Part shown: positions 21,664-31,254 of the stretch, one piece after another | Numbering within the stretch: position 1 is the stretch's first letter | Layout of the letters: every line of letters starts with the position of its first letter | Assembly (NCBI GenBank): GCA_973895155.1 | Contig: OZ316893.1 | Location: forward strand, 15,748,001-15,812,000 | Length of the DNA stretch: 64,000 nucleotides | Direction: 5' to 3' | DNA from: Marsupella aquatica | Taxonomy: Eukaryota; Marchantiophyta | Made by a program: the position numbers and the translations under genes | Notes under the pieces: generated by a model | The model's database searches: none | What the model was told of the DNA's origin: nothing | What the model saw: only the letters and a program-made list of their open reading frames with translations

Positions 21664-22653
21664 AACTAGGAGTAGCCAAAACAGGCTGTTAGGACAAGTG
21701 CCGGCCAGAAGATAGCGGCGCTAACACATTAGCCAGCCTGTGTAGAATAGGTTAGACTAATAGGACAAGCCGTAACCAGCTTAGCGAGGATATATTAAGT
21801 TAGCGTAGATTCGGGCACGAGGCCAGACTGGTCCTCAGCCCTTAGTATTTAGTAGCCCCCCGGTAGAGGCACGGGGGGGGATTTTAGACTCAAAAGTTGG
21901 CCATTCGCGATACGCACGGGGAGTCCCAAACTCGGTGAATTGCCGGAGTGCCAAGGGGAGGGTATACGACTAAGCTTGTCGGGCAAGTGCGGAGCCGGGC
22001 TCCGTTGTAGTGTATACTCCTCGGCCTTGGGCCCGTTCATTCACGAGGTGTCGGGTCACCCAATCGTAAGTGTATAATCATATATGAATGAAATCCTTTC
22101 CCCTCAATTCCTTCGTGTAAATCAAGATTTATGTTTATGTATGAATGCATGTATGAGTCTCGTGTGCAAGTATCAATGTCGGGCCAAACACGTTATGCCA
22201 AGCGTTCACAGGGTGTAGGTTACATGTACGGGGTGGCGAGCCCGGGTTGAGCACTTGTACTAATGAATCCGGATCAAAGGCGGTAACATGAAGGCTTAGA
22301 AGTCCGTAAGCCGGGGTCAACCCCGTGTCGACTAAGGTACGTTCCGATGGCGGAACACAAAGCATACCTAAGCGTGCTTGTAAGTAAATGTATGCACACT
22401 TAGCGCTAGTTTGGGAGAATTATGTGCACTCTGCACGTCCCTCCCTGCCCGAACTCAAATATTAGCAAGGGAAGTGTCTATCTTAGACATAGATAGGCCT
22501 AAGGACTAGGCCGATGGTGTGACATAGTTTTTGTTTTTGGCGCTAGATGGAGGGGGCACTCTACGTGTAGTAGAGGGGAGACATGTGCGAGTGCACCAGG
22601 GCAAGGTACACCAGGCCCCAGTTCATTACTAACCCTCGCATTTATACGAGTAG
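21664..22653 (+). other. Non-coding spacer between ORF1 and gag of the nested element
   Basis: About 1 kb without a convincing ORF. It includes short inverted G/C runs (CCCCCC near 21,856 and GGGGGGGG near 21,873) and the phrase GTAGATTCGGGCA, also found downstream of the coiled-coil ORF at 35,040. Probably untranslated leader. Confidence 0.4.
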
Positions 22654-24709
22654 ATGCCCGTCACCCATTCTCAAGCTGCTTACTTGAGGAGATTGACCAG
22701 CAAACGAGAGAGTGCGACCACAACAAGCTCCGAATCCTCAGGCTCGGAGGATTTGCCATCGCCTCGACAAATGAACATACCACCGGGACCTTCGGGGTCC
22801 GGTCCATCCGGTCCTGTTCCGGTCTCTACTGCACCACCGCCAACACTACCACCGCCAGCACTACCGATGGCAGCAGCCCCACCGGCTATGCCCCGCGCTG
22901 CCCAAGCTCCCCTACAAATATCACAACGGTCACGGTTTCATTATCGACCTTTCAAAGGGCGTCATGGGGACAATCTGGATGAATGGTTGGATGAATTCGA
23001 AGCCACTACTAAGGCCAACGGGGAAGATGCCATTAAGCTAACCGTCCTCCCCGTTGTGATGCGGGGAGAAGCTCGTCCATGGTACAACTCGCTGCCACCC
23101 GGAACTACATGGGCACAATTCCAATCTGCGTTGCTGCAAGAGTTTCGTGCCATTGGATCAGAGTAGCGCTCTTTATTAAAGATCGGCCAGCTTCGCATGG
23201 CAAAGAAGGAATCCTTGCGAAAGTTCATTCAGAAGTTTTAGAAACTTGCCGCCAAGATCCGGCCCAGGCCAGGTGATGCGCTCCAGCTTACATGGTTCCT
23301 CCACGGTTTGCCCATGAATATGCAATTTTGGGTGCGCCAGAATAACCCAATTTCAATGCAAGCAGCCATAGCGTGCGCCGAAACCTGCCGGGAGTCCACT
23401 TATAACTCTCGGCCAACGGGCACGCCACAAGAAGGGCAAATACGAGACCTTCAGTGACAGTGACTCCAAATTGGATGACGAGAAGAAGAAGAAATGCAAG
23501 AAGAAGAAGAAACATCGTTCGACCTCGTCCAGTTCGGAGACCGAATCTAGTTTGGATTTGACTTCGACCAGCGGACCGTCCATTTCCAGCTCATGGGGAA
23601 GTGATTTGGAGAGCGAGAGCCGGAGCAAGAAGAAGAAGAGGCGGGTTAAGAAGGAGGGGAAAATCAAACCCCGTGTTCAAAGAACGATACCCGATCCGAA
23701 GGCCGCTGAAGCAGATAAGCTCAATGAAATTACGGATCGTCTCAAAGCACTACCAGTACACCTTGCGGACAAGCCCTTGGAGAAAAAGAAACCTTCCAAG
23801 ACCCGAGCACACGCATGGTGCTCCAAGTGTTTCCAATCCGGACACGTGGTGCAAGAATGCCCGCGATGGAAGAATAGGGTCCATCAGGTGGAATTGGAGG
23901 ACGCTGACAGCCCGGGACCAGAATTGGAGTCCACCAAGTACTTCTTTGAAGACTCCAAGGATTCTGTATACCAGATTTTCACGATGGGTTTGCGCAACTT
24001 AGCTGGTAGGACGGCCTACCCTTACCCAAACAATGGCAGGAATGTCCAGGTTATCAGTAACCCGAGCATCCCTCCTAAACCCGGGATTTGGCGATCCCTA
24101 GTTTGTTACAACTGTGAGAAGCCGGGCCACTTTGCCAGGGAATGCACCAAGCCAAGACGGCAGGGAGAGGCCCACTCCACGGCCAATTGCCCCTTGGTGA
24201 TCGCTGCCCGAGCCAGTGCAGCCAGGCCGGCCCTAGGAGGTCCTGCTGCTAGCGATGCTGTCATACAAATGATTGCTGTAGAATGGCAAGATGATACCAT
24301 GGAATGGGTAAATCTGGTGGATGTGGTGGAACACCCGAATCCATCGGACAAAGTCGAGTGCTACCATGTGTCGACTCGGGCCGAATGAAAGCAAGAGAAA
24401 TAGGAAGAGAAGCGTCGGAAAAAGCAAGATACTACCCCGGTGCAGCCAGCAGTAGAAATTTCCCCAGAGGAGGATGACGATTACCGGCGAGACAACCCAA
24501 AGCTATTCTTCCCCCGCATTGAAGAATATGTTAAGAAGCAGATGGAGGCTTATGAAGCACGCAAATACCATAAAGCTATCGACAAGGACATCAAAGCAGC
24601 CGAAGCCGCCCAAAGACAAGAGCAGGAGAAGCAACACATGTCCAACACACTGGTCCTTGCTGCTGGGCAGCATATGAAGGCAACGGTCTCTGCACACCCG
24701 TCCCTCTAG
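22654..24709 (+). pseudogene. gag of the nested element with two CCHC zinc knuckles
   Basis: Capsid gene of a Ty3/gypsy-type element. Frame 22,654-23,166 has a Pro-rich N-terminus then the capsid fold start (NLDEWLDEFEATTKANGEDA, GEARPWYNSLPPGT, WAQFQSALLQEF). It is continued after stops and frameshifts to 23,460. Frame 23,471-24,388 (305 codons) has a Lys-rich, Ser-rich region, then knuckles CSKCFQSGHVVQEC (residues 117-130) and CYNCEKPGHFAREC (about 215-228). Frame 24,440-24,709 is a charged helical tail. No protease follows; the element ends at 24,734. At least three disruptions. Confidence 0.8.
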
Positions 24710-24739
24710 AACCTGACTGAGGTCGTGCCAAACGCCTCC

Positions 24740-25750
24740 ACGACTCCCACTACTACCACCACCACCACTACTACGAGACTATAAAGTGGCTGGCTGAACA
24801 CAAGAAGTAGTGGCGGTATCCCTACTAAATGCAGATGTCACTACCCTCTCCTCCACCATGTTAAGCTCAATCTTCTCAGCCAAAGCAAACACATGGGACA
24901 ACGTGGGTGGATCATCACTCATCAGAGTAGCATCACGTACCGTCCTCCGCAACTCTCTGTCCAAAATCCCATACCAGAACTGGATAGCCTGCACCTCAGT
25001 CACACCCTGGGTAACTGAAATCAAACGCCGCATACGAGTGTATGCCTCACGAAGACTCTCACCAGTCTTTCTCTCAAACTCCTGAAGACTCCTCAACTTC
25101 TCTGTCTTCACCCCCTGGTAGTTCTTCTTCAACCTCTTGAAGAACTCCGTAACTGGGCTGAACGAAGGTGGAACGCTAGTGCCTCCACTAGTGCCTCCAC
25201 TAGCACCTCCACTAGTGCCTCCACTAGTGCCTCCACTGGTACCTCCACTAGTACCAACACCACCCTGAGTGATAGACACATAGGCTGGAGCCCAATGTTG
25301 TCTCCATGCCTCAATCTCAACAGCATGGTCCTTCCGGAACTCATGATAATCATCCATGGGAGGCCCCTCCAAGTGCTGAAACAACCCCTTCAAGAAAGGT
25401 GTAAACAACATGGCGTTACGCAACATCTGCATATCACACCATGTATCAAACTCTTGGATGAAGTCCTCCAACTCAATGGTGCTCACTACCCCTGAGTAAT
25501 GTTGTGGGCCCTTCATGGCCCCGTACATCCCGTCCATATCCCAAATCAATGGGGCTGCTACACTGGACAATACAACTGAAAACTTGATGCTTGGAACACC
25601 CTCGTCCTCCTTCTCATCAACTAACAATAGTGGGAAAGGTAGCCAATACCTCAATCCACTCCGTGTAAAACCACCAGTGTCTGCACCAAGGTCCCCAACA
25701 GGACCACCAAACTGCTCCGTGATGACAAGCTGCAACAGCACCACCACCAA
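24740..25750 (-). CDS. gag, N-terminal and capsid part (copy A)
   Basis: 323-codon frame (stop at 24,779; in-frame sequence continues to 24,740). Capsid-like segments are WDMDGMYGAMKGPQHY, LEDFIQEFDTWCDMQ, LFQHLEGPPMDDYHEF and then RLKKNYQGVKTEKLRSLQEF. ESLREAYTRMRRLI and VQAIQFWYGILDRELRRTV match the classical retrotransposon gag domain. A GGTS tetrapeptide tandem (about residues 166-193) sits in the middle. A TAG interrupts just before the nested insertion. The zinc knuckle lies beyond the insertion at 17,97x. Confidence 0.85.
25172..25257 (-). repeat. 12-bp tandem repeat encoding GGTS
   Basis: About seven copies of a 12-bp unit (CCTCCACTAGTG with variants), in frame inside gag, giving Gly-Gly-Thr-Ser repeats with one GGAS. 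Copy B has a short Ser/Thr-rich stretch here instead (ASSSSTSQSS), so the array expanded in this lineage. Confidence 0.85.
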
Positions 25751-27407
25751 ATCACCACCACTAAGTAACCAAGTAATGTCGATGTCACCGTATTACTCTA
25801 GCCCTAATAGCTACATGGGTGTGGGCAACCTAACCTGTCACCACAAGCAGCCTCCCATGGTCTACTGGTCATTACTCCAGTCTCACCGTGAGAGAAACAT
25901 AGGTAGTCTGACTGGTCATCACTCCAGCCTCACTACCGGCAACACACTAGAGTAAAACTACTCCGGAAATCAGCGTTAGCCCTAACAATGGGCGCGCAAG
26001 CAAGAAGCAGCAATGGAGGGGATCCAAACACAGGAAGTACAACGACAACCCTAGCCTCCAATCGCAAATGAAATACAAAACAGAAATCAAGGTAACACAA
26101 TCCACCAACCGTGGTGCCCCTTGAATCCACAAAACAAACCACACAATCCTAACGCAATGTAGCTACTCCGCTAGTAGTCTATGACGTGCATGCTCCTCGC
26201 ACTCCCAGCATTTGATAATGTCACTTGCATGGAAACGCTATCCACCACCATCCGCTAGGAATCCCAAAACGGGTCCTAACGCGACCTAAAACGATGCATA
26301 TATGGGGGAAAATGTCCAAATAATACACCAATTCCTCTAAGGCAGTCTATACACTAGCAGAATTCAGAACCTGCCAGTTAAGCGTCTTGCAGGCACAATA
26401 GTGCAAACATGGGTGACCAGTTATGCAACACAATACTCACAAAAACTACTCACAAATTTGCAAAACTGTCTCACGCCCAAGCAAGCTTGCTTGCTTGCTC
26501 CCTTGCTCCTTTCTCCGCCTCTCACGCCCACTCGCCCCGAGCTACCACGAGTTGCCTCAAAGCCTCAAAACGCCGAGACATGCCCCTTTTGCCTCGACTC
26601 GCTCCGCTACGCTACGAGCAAAGCGCCCCCAACATGCAAGTTTGCTATCCACCATAGCCAGGCCTTGAGCTAGTCTGCCAAATTTTGATCTCTGATTACT
26701 CCGTGAATCCTTGACGAAAAATGAATCTGTCTGGACCAGAATTCAATTGGCCACCATAGCTATCTCTCTACAAGAAATCAACTACAACTGAGGTCTGTAC
26801 TTTGAGCTAAAAATCGGACAACATTTTGGCCTATACATTTCTGAAGTTGCACAACGCTTTTGCTCACGATCTATGAGCCACAAGTAGGACAGCGCTTCCG
26901 CGCCACTGATCACACAACACAAATCTGCAACTCTGTCATCCAGATCTACTACCAACGCACTGAAATCCGGCAGCGCTTTTGCATAGATTCATCAATACAA
27001 AAATCTGCAACGGTTCCTCTCTGAAACAACAATTCGCTCCACACACCAGAGCTAAATAGTTCTGCACGATTGAATCGATGTTGCAAATCAGACAAGGATC
27101 AACATCAAAAACCTCTCACCCGATCTAGATGACTTCCAACAGAGCTTCCGCGCACTCAAGCTTTCCAAATCTGAAAAACCGTAGAACACGAACCAAATTC
27201 TTCATTCTTTGATTACTTCCAACTTGCTTGACCAAACCAGGCGATCTTTAGTGCGTTGGAAAGCTCTCAGCAACACGCTTCTTCCGCACCCATACACGCA
27301 CCAAATCCACAAACCACAATGTATCCACGGCTGATGCTATCAAACAGCCCACCAGATCCTATTGATCTCCGATCGAAGTTACAATCGATCACTACGAGTT
27401 CTTTGAG
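25751..27407 (-). other. 5' leader of copy A
   Basis: About 1.66 kb between the 5' LTR unit and gag, without a convincing ORF. No initiator-Met primer site is evident after the LTR; the sequence following is CTCAAAGAACTCGTAG. Long untranslated leaders are common in plant gypsy elements. Confidence 0.55.
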
Positions 27408-27771
27408 TGAAATCCGTGAAAGACATACTATCATAAAACACGTAAGAACACACACAGTCAAGCCAAACCCACTCCGCAATGGAGAATCTAGGCCGAAGCT
27501 AACGGGACACCATAGCCAAGGAGCTCCACTCACTACCAAGGCTCTCCCAATGCCAAAGGCTCAACTCAAAGAACTAACCGTCCTTTGAGCCTCTCCACAC
27601 TATACCCTCCAACCCTAAGGGCGGATCCTACTAGAGGAGTCACCCTCAACAGGGCACCCCCTCTAACCCTCTACCATGGAACCAGACTCCTAACTAGGCA
27701 CTACAACCCATCTAAGGTATGGACTCTACTAGTACACTACATAGTCTAGCACGCTACGTATGGTCATGACA
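27408..27771 (-). repeat. 5' LTR of copy A (364 bp)
   Basis: Same length and nearly identical to 11,316-11,679. On the element's strand TGTCATGACC ... TTTCACGGATTTCA. It directly abuts GCAT (27,772-27,775), the target duplication. Unlike the 3' end it lacks the flanking 111-bp repeat. Confidence 0.9.
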
Positions 27772-27793
27772 GCATAGCAAGTTAGTTGCGTGT

Positions 27794-29200
27794 AGTTGCG
27801 GAACTTGACTACCTTAACACTTAGCTTCGACGTTGTTGACTCCAAGACAAAATCCTTTTTGGTCCAAGCCTCCGGAACGGCCATCCGGTAGGGACTAAGT
27901 ATATATGGGGAGACTAGTGGGAAATGAGGCATTTTACTAGTAAGGGTAAGGCGCTAAGCTGGTGACACACACTAAGGACTTAGACTAGCTTGGAGTTGGT
28001 CGGGTCATGGGAAGGGCCGAACTCAAGGTGGACCATCCAGACGCCTGGACAAAATTTAATTTTTGAGGGTGGGAGCTCATCCTAGGCCCAAGGCTAATGA
28101 AGTCTACTTCATGCGTAATTGACAATTTGCACATGAGATACGACGCGGCCCCGATGCAACCGTCCAAGATCCCCAATTGATGATGGGTTCTGAGGGCCTA
28201 AGCATGAGCATTGGGTTGGCCCAATCACAATGGGCTAAGGCACTCCACTTACGAACATCAAGCTAGTCAGAAAGTTACTAACATAGCAAGTTACTTGCGT
28301 GCCCATGCGTGCAGGTTGGAGTCCAGGTTGAGGGCCAAATATAGGATACCAAAGTCGGCCCAGGGGTGATAGGTCTCCAAAAGCATATGTGAGGGAAGTG
28401 GTGTCTCCTTGGGGCCAAGGGCAAGCCCAAGTCGTGAACCGTGGCAGTCAAGCTAGACACCAAGAGAAAATGCCAAACAAAATTGATGATAACTTCTCAA
28501 CGAGAAGTCCGTTGGAGGACTTCTTGGATGAGTTTGGAAAGCTCTTAAGAAAGGATATATTCTCCAAAGCTCAACTAGGTCTGGGAGTGCCATGGATTCT
28601 CATGGTTTGCGGGCTATCTCGCTCACTTGCCAAATCCTACCGAAACACTAGCCAAGCCCCAACAAGCTGCATTCAGATTCCCACGCAAGCTTGCGTTGGG
28701 GAGGCAAAGCAACGTAGGCATGGGGGATGAGTTCCAAGTGCACTTGACCCCTAGACTATTTGTTTAGTGAGAATCTTGGAGTTGGTTGCCAAAATCGAGG
28801 CCAATTTGGTCCCAACATTTTGGACAAGCTAGCTAATTGGGCCATGAACATGTTCTCAGGGCAGGGCGGCCAACCAGTGACGGATAGAAAGTGGGGAAGC
28901 ACGGGCGGCACGCAAAGAGGGGTTGTTCAGGGCACAATTCAAGACAAGTAGTGAGCTGGTGTCGGCTCTAGCTTTGGTTTATGGCAAGGCCATGCAGGCC
29001 CGAGAGGTTCTATTTGCTGACCTACTTACCAATGTCTGTTGAGCTTGAGTTGGGATACTAGTCTTGGAGTTCATAGATCCTATGCGGTTACTTACCAAAG
29101 TATTTGGTTGTTTGTGCAGACAGTGAGGACCGTTGAGCGACGATCATGTTAGGGAGCAAGTGTGGCTTTGTATGATTGGGAGTTGTTGCAATTGACTCAA
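27794..29200 (+). repeat. Chromovirus LTR, second copy in the stack
   Basis: Begins AGTTGCGGAACTTGACTACC and follows the 1.48-kb chromovirus LTR (GGTTTGCGGGCTATCTCGC; TTACCAATGTCTGTTGAGCT; GCAAGTGTGGCTTTGTATG) to about 29,185, where the match ends before the terminal CCACCACT. No internal element sequence adjoins, so it is a solo or truncated LTR. It starts 18 bp after the resumed piece of the older LTR (27,776-27,793). Confidence 0.75.
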
Positions 29201-29220
29201 CCTTTGAGTGACGGTCGTGT

Positions 29221-29380
29221 CCCTCAGTCCCTGTTGCTCTTACACCTTGTTATTTCTGATTTTCTATAAAATTTGTCTTGTTCTCGGTAATATTAATAAT
29301 TATTAGTTCAAAATGAATAAAAACCAACCATCAAGCATTTGCACATACTCTGCATATTATTTAAGACTTAGGGCCCAGGG
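29221..29380. mobile_element. Diverged MITE of the CCCTGGGCCCTCA family
   Basis: The core (TAATAATTATTAGTTCAAAA, TGAATAAAAA) and the right end (TAGGGCCCAGGG at 29,369-29,380) match the intact copies at 7,044 and 47,324. The left end is degraded (CCCTCAGTCCCTG near 29,221), so no TSD can be read. Confidence 0.6.
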
Positions 29381-29383
29381 CTT

Positions 29384-29625
29384 GGATGCGTTGGAAAGCT
29401 CTTGAGGAGGACTGCATTCTCTAGAGCTTAGCTAGTTTTGGGGTGCCTTTGGGTCTAGAGGTTTGCAAGGGCTATCTTGCCCATTTGCCAAATCTTGTCA
29501 AAATAGCAGCCAAGCTGCATTTAATTTCCAACGTAGCTTGCGTTGGGAAGACAATGCAGAGTAGCCACGGGTGTTCAGGTCCAATGGTATTTGGCTCCTA
29601 GACTCTTCTATTTAATTTACACTCT
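29384..29625 (+). repeat. Chromovirus LTR fragment after the MITE
   Basis: TTGGATGCGTTGGAAAGCTC ... GGTTTGCAAGGGCTATCTTG ... TGCCAAATCTTGTC ... AGCTTGCGTTGGGAAGACAA corresponds to the central part of the LTR (compare 28,520-28,720). It is probably the rest of the older LTR begun at 10,770, separated by later insertions. Confidence 0.6.
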
Positions 29626-30590
29626 AAAAAAGTACAACAAAATTCTTCAACTACTGTAATATTTACCAAGGTAATATAAGAAACCCAATAAACTTTTCAA
29701 CTTCTTTACCATTTACCAAGGTAACTTAATAAACGCTTTGGCTACTATGGATAGAGGAGTAACAAGCAAACTCAAGGTAAGAAACACCATCACTACTATG
29801 GTAGGTAGAGGAGTACCCAGGGACTCTAAGACTTTTTGACTACTATGGACAAATTAATGTTTTGCATAAACTATATATGGAATGGTACATGTATTGTAAA
29901 GACATAGAGGTAGTAAGGGAAATGTTTTGCATGGAGAATTACACTTGGCATTACCATGAATGTACTCCTATTTGAAAATAATGAAATTGTCATAGTTAAA
30001 TACCTTTAAAGTTCACTTCATTTAATCTTTGTATGCATCTATCTATTCCACTGTGCAACTCTTCATGGATCCAAATAATTCAATAAAGCAAGCTTACATA
30101 ACCAAGGGGTCCTTCAGTTGAATTAATTATTCATCTTACTTTCTAAGTAACTCATCCACTTAAAGACATATAAAATCAGTGAAAATTATGTTTGCTTGAG
30201 ATCATATGGATTGGAGGTCTTTTATATTATTAATACGATGATTGTATATTATAAATTTTGAAGTTAGAATTTAGCCCTTTGCTGCTTCAAGTTTGTTACT
30301 AATATTATGCATGGTTGACGGCAGGCCAAGGACGTTAACCAATTTGGAATCATAAATTATTCAGTTTTACGTTCATGGTAAAGCCATCAATGAGAGATTG
30401 GAGGAATTGAATGTAAGTCTCTGGTGTCTTTTGCCCATGTTATGTTTGGTTCAGGTCAATCTGAGCAACTTCACAGATTTTTGGCACATTTATAGCTTGG
30501 GCCAGGATTGAACTACACCCAAGGTGTTATTTTTTTAATTTCTTTTCTTTCTAGAGGGAATTTTATGACAAGAAACATTGATTTGGTTGT
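29626..30590. other. No recognisable gene
   Basis: AT-rich sequence without an ORF of note, LTR or RNA gene. Confidence 0.5.
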
Positions 30591-30598
30591 TTTTAGCA

Positions 30599-30895
30599 CT
30601 CGGGGGTTTCACTTCCACAAAAATGGCATATCACGTGCGACGAAGTATAGGGTCATTTTATTGGTTCAAAGGGAAGACTTAAGAATTTTTTGAGAAGAAC
30701 AATAGGGTCTTTTAAATCCAATTTTGAGACTTATAAGAACATTAGGGTCCTTATAACCAAAATTCAGGAATATTCCAAGAATATTCCAACTTTATAGGGG
30801 TTGAAAAAATAAATTTTTTTCTTATATTTTAGGGGGTCCAAGGCCTAAAAACGTCGCAAGTGATGGGGAGGCATCCGTATAGTGAGACCCCCGAG
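30599..30895. mobile_element. MITE, CTCGGGGG family, copy C
   Basis: 297 bp with ends CTCGGGGGTTTCACT and AGTGAGACCCCCGAG. Inner TIR edge TCACGTGCGACG opposed by CGTCGCAAGTGA. Perfect 8-bp TSD TTTTAGCA at 30,591-30,598 and 30,896-30,903. Interior diverged from the 287-bp copies at 19 kb, but termini and the ACGTGCGA core are shared. Confidence 0.88.
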
Positions 30896-31254
30896 TTTTA
30901 GCAGAAATGGTGCAATTCCGTAGGTGGTGTTAGGGTGGGTTCCCATCAAAAGTCATCTTTTAAACTAATCTTGTTAAATAGAAAGAATCCAGACGCAGGG
31001 TTCCCGCTGACTCAAGTGGCAGTCATATTTAAATGTGATAGTTAAAATCACTAATGATCACTTGTTAGTGCCTGTCATTGTGTGAGTACTGAACTAAAAA
31101 GTTGAGTGCCAAAAATCTTGGAACTTGACTTTTTATAACTGTGATGCCTAGACAGGAATCACTCGGCCGGTTAAGTGGGTAAAGCAGGAAGGCACCCTAG
31201 GAACACCTTAGTATAGGGACAAAATAAGGAAAATATAAACAATTAGGGGCAACC

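Larger units (their letters stand above)
18066..24734 (+). mobile_element. 6.67-kb nested gag-type element lacking pol
   Basis: Inserted in gag of copy A with a perfect 5-bp target duplication, CCTCC (18,061-18,065 and 24,735-24,739); removal restores the gag frame. It begins TGTGACGCCG, has a promoter-like start (TATAAAAAG at 18,425), an ORF1 region (18,590-21,663) and a gag with two zinc knuckles (22,654-24,709). I see no protease, RT or integrase and no LTR copy at the right end (..GTGCCAAACG). An extra ORF ahead of gag recalls Tat/Ogre-type Ty3/gypsy elements, so this may be a non-autonomous or 3'-deleted relative. TIRs are absent. Confidence 0.75.
11205..27771 (-). mobile_element. Ty3/gypsy retrotransposon with DNA methyltransferase and PHD finger (copy A)
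   Basis: A minus-strand LTR retrotransposon of 16.6 kb including a 6.7-kb nested insertion, so about 9.9 kb without it. The order on its own strand is LTR (27,771-27,408), leader, gag, protease, C5 methyltransferase, reverse transcriptase, RNase H, integrase, PHD finger, polypurine tract, 3' LTR. The ends read TGTCATGACC ... GCACGACA. GCAT directly repeats at 11,201-11,204 and 27,772-27,775, and the host LTR sequence rejoins across it. The pol order RT-RH-IN makes it Ty3/gypsy. There are several frameshifts and stops, but RT (315 codons) and RH-IN (345 codons) remain open. It is the better preserved of two copies. Confidence 0.88.
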
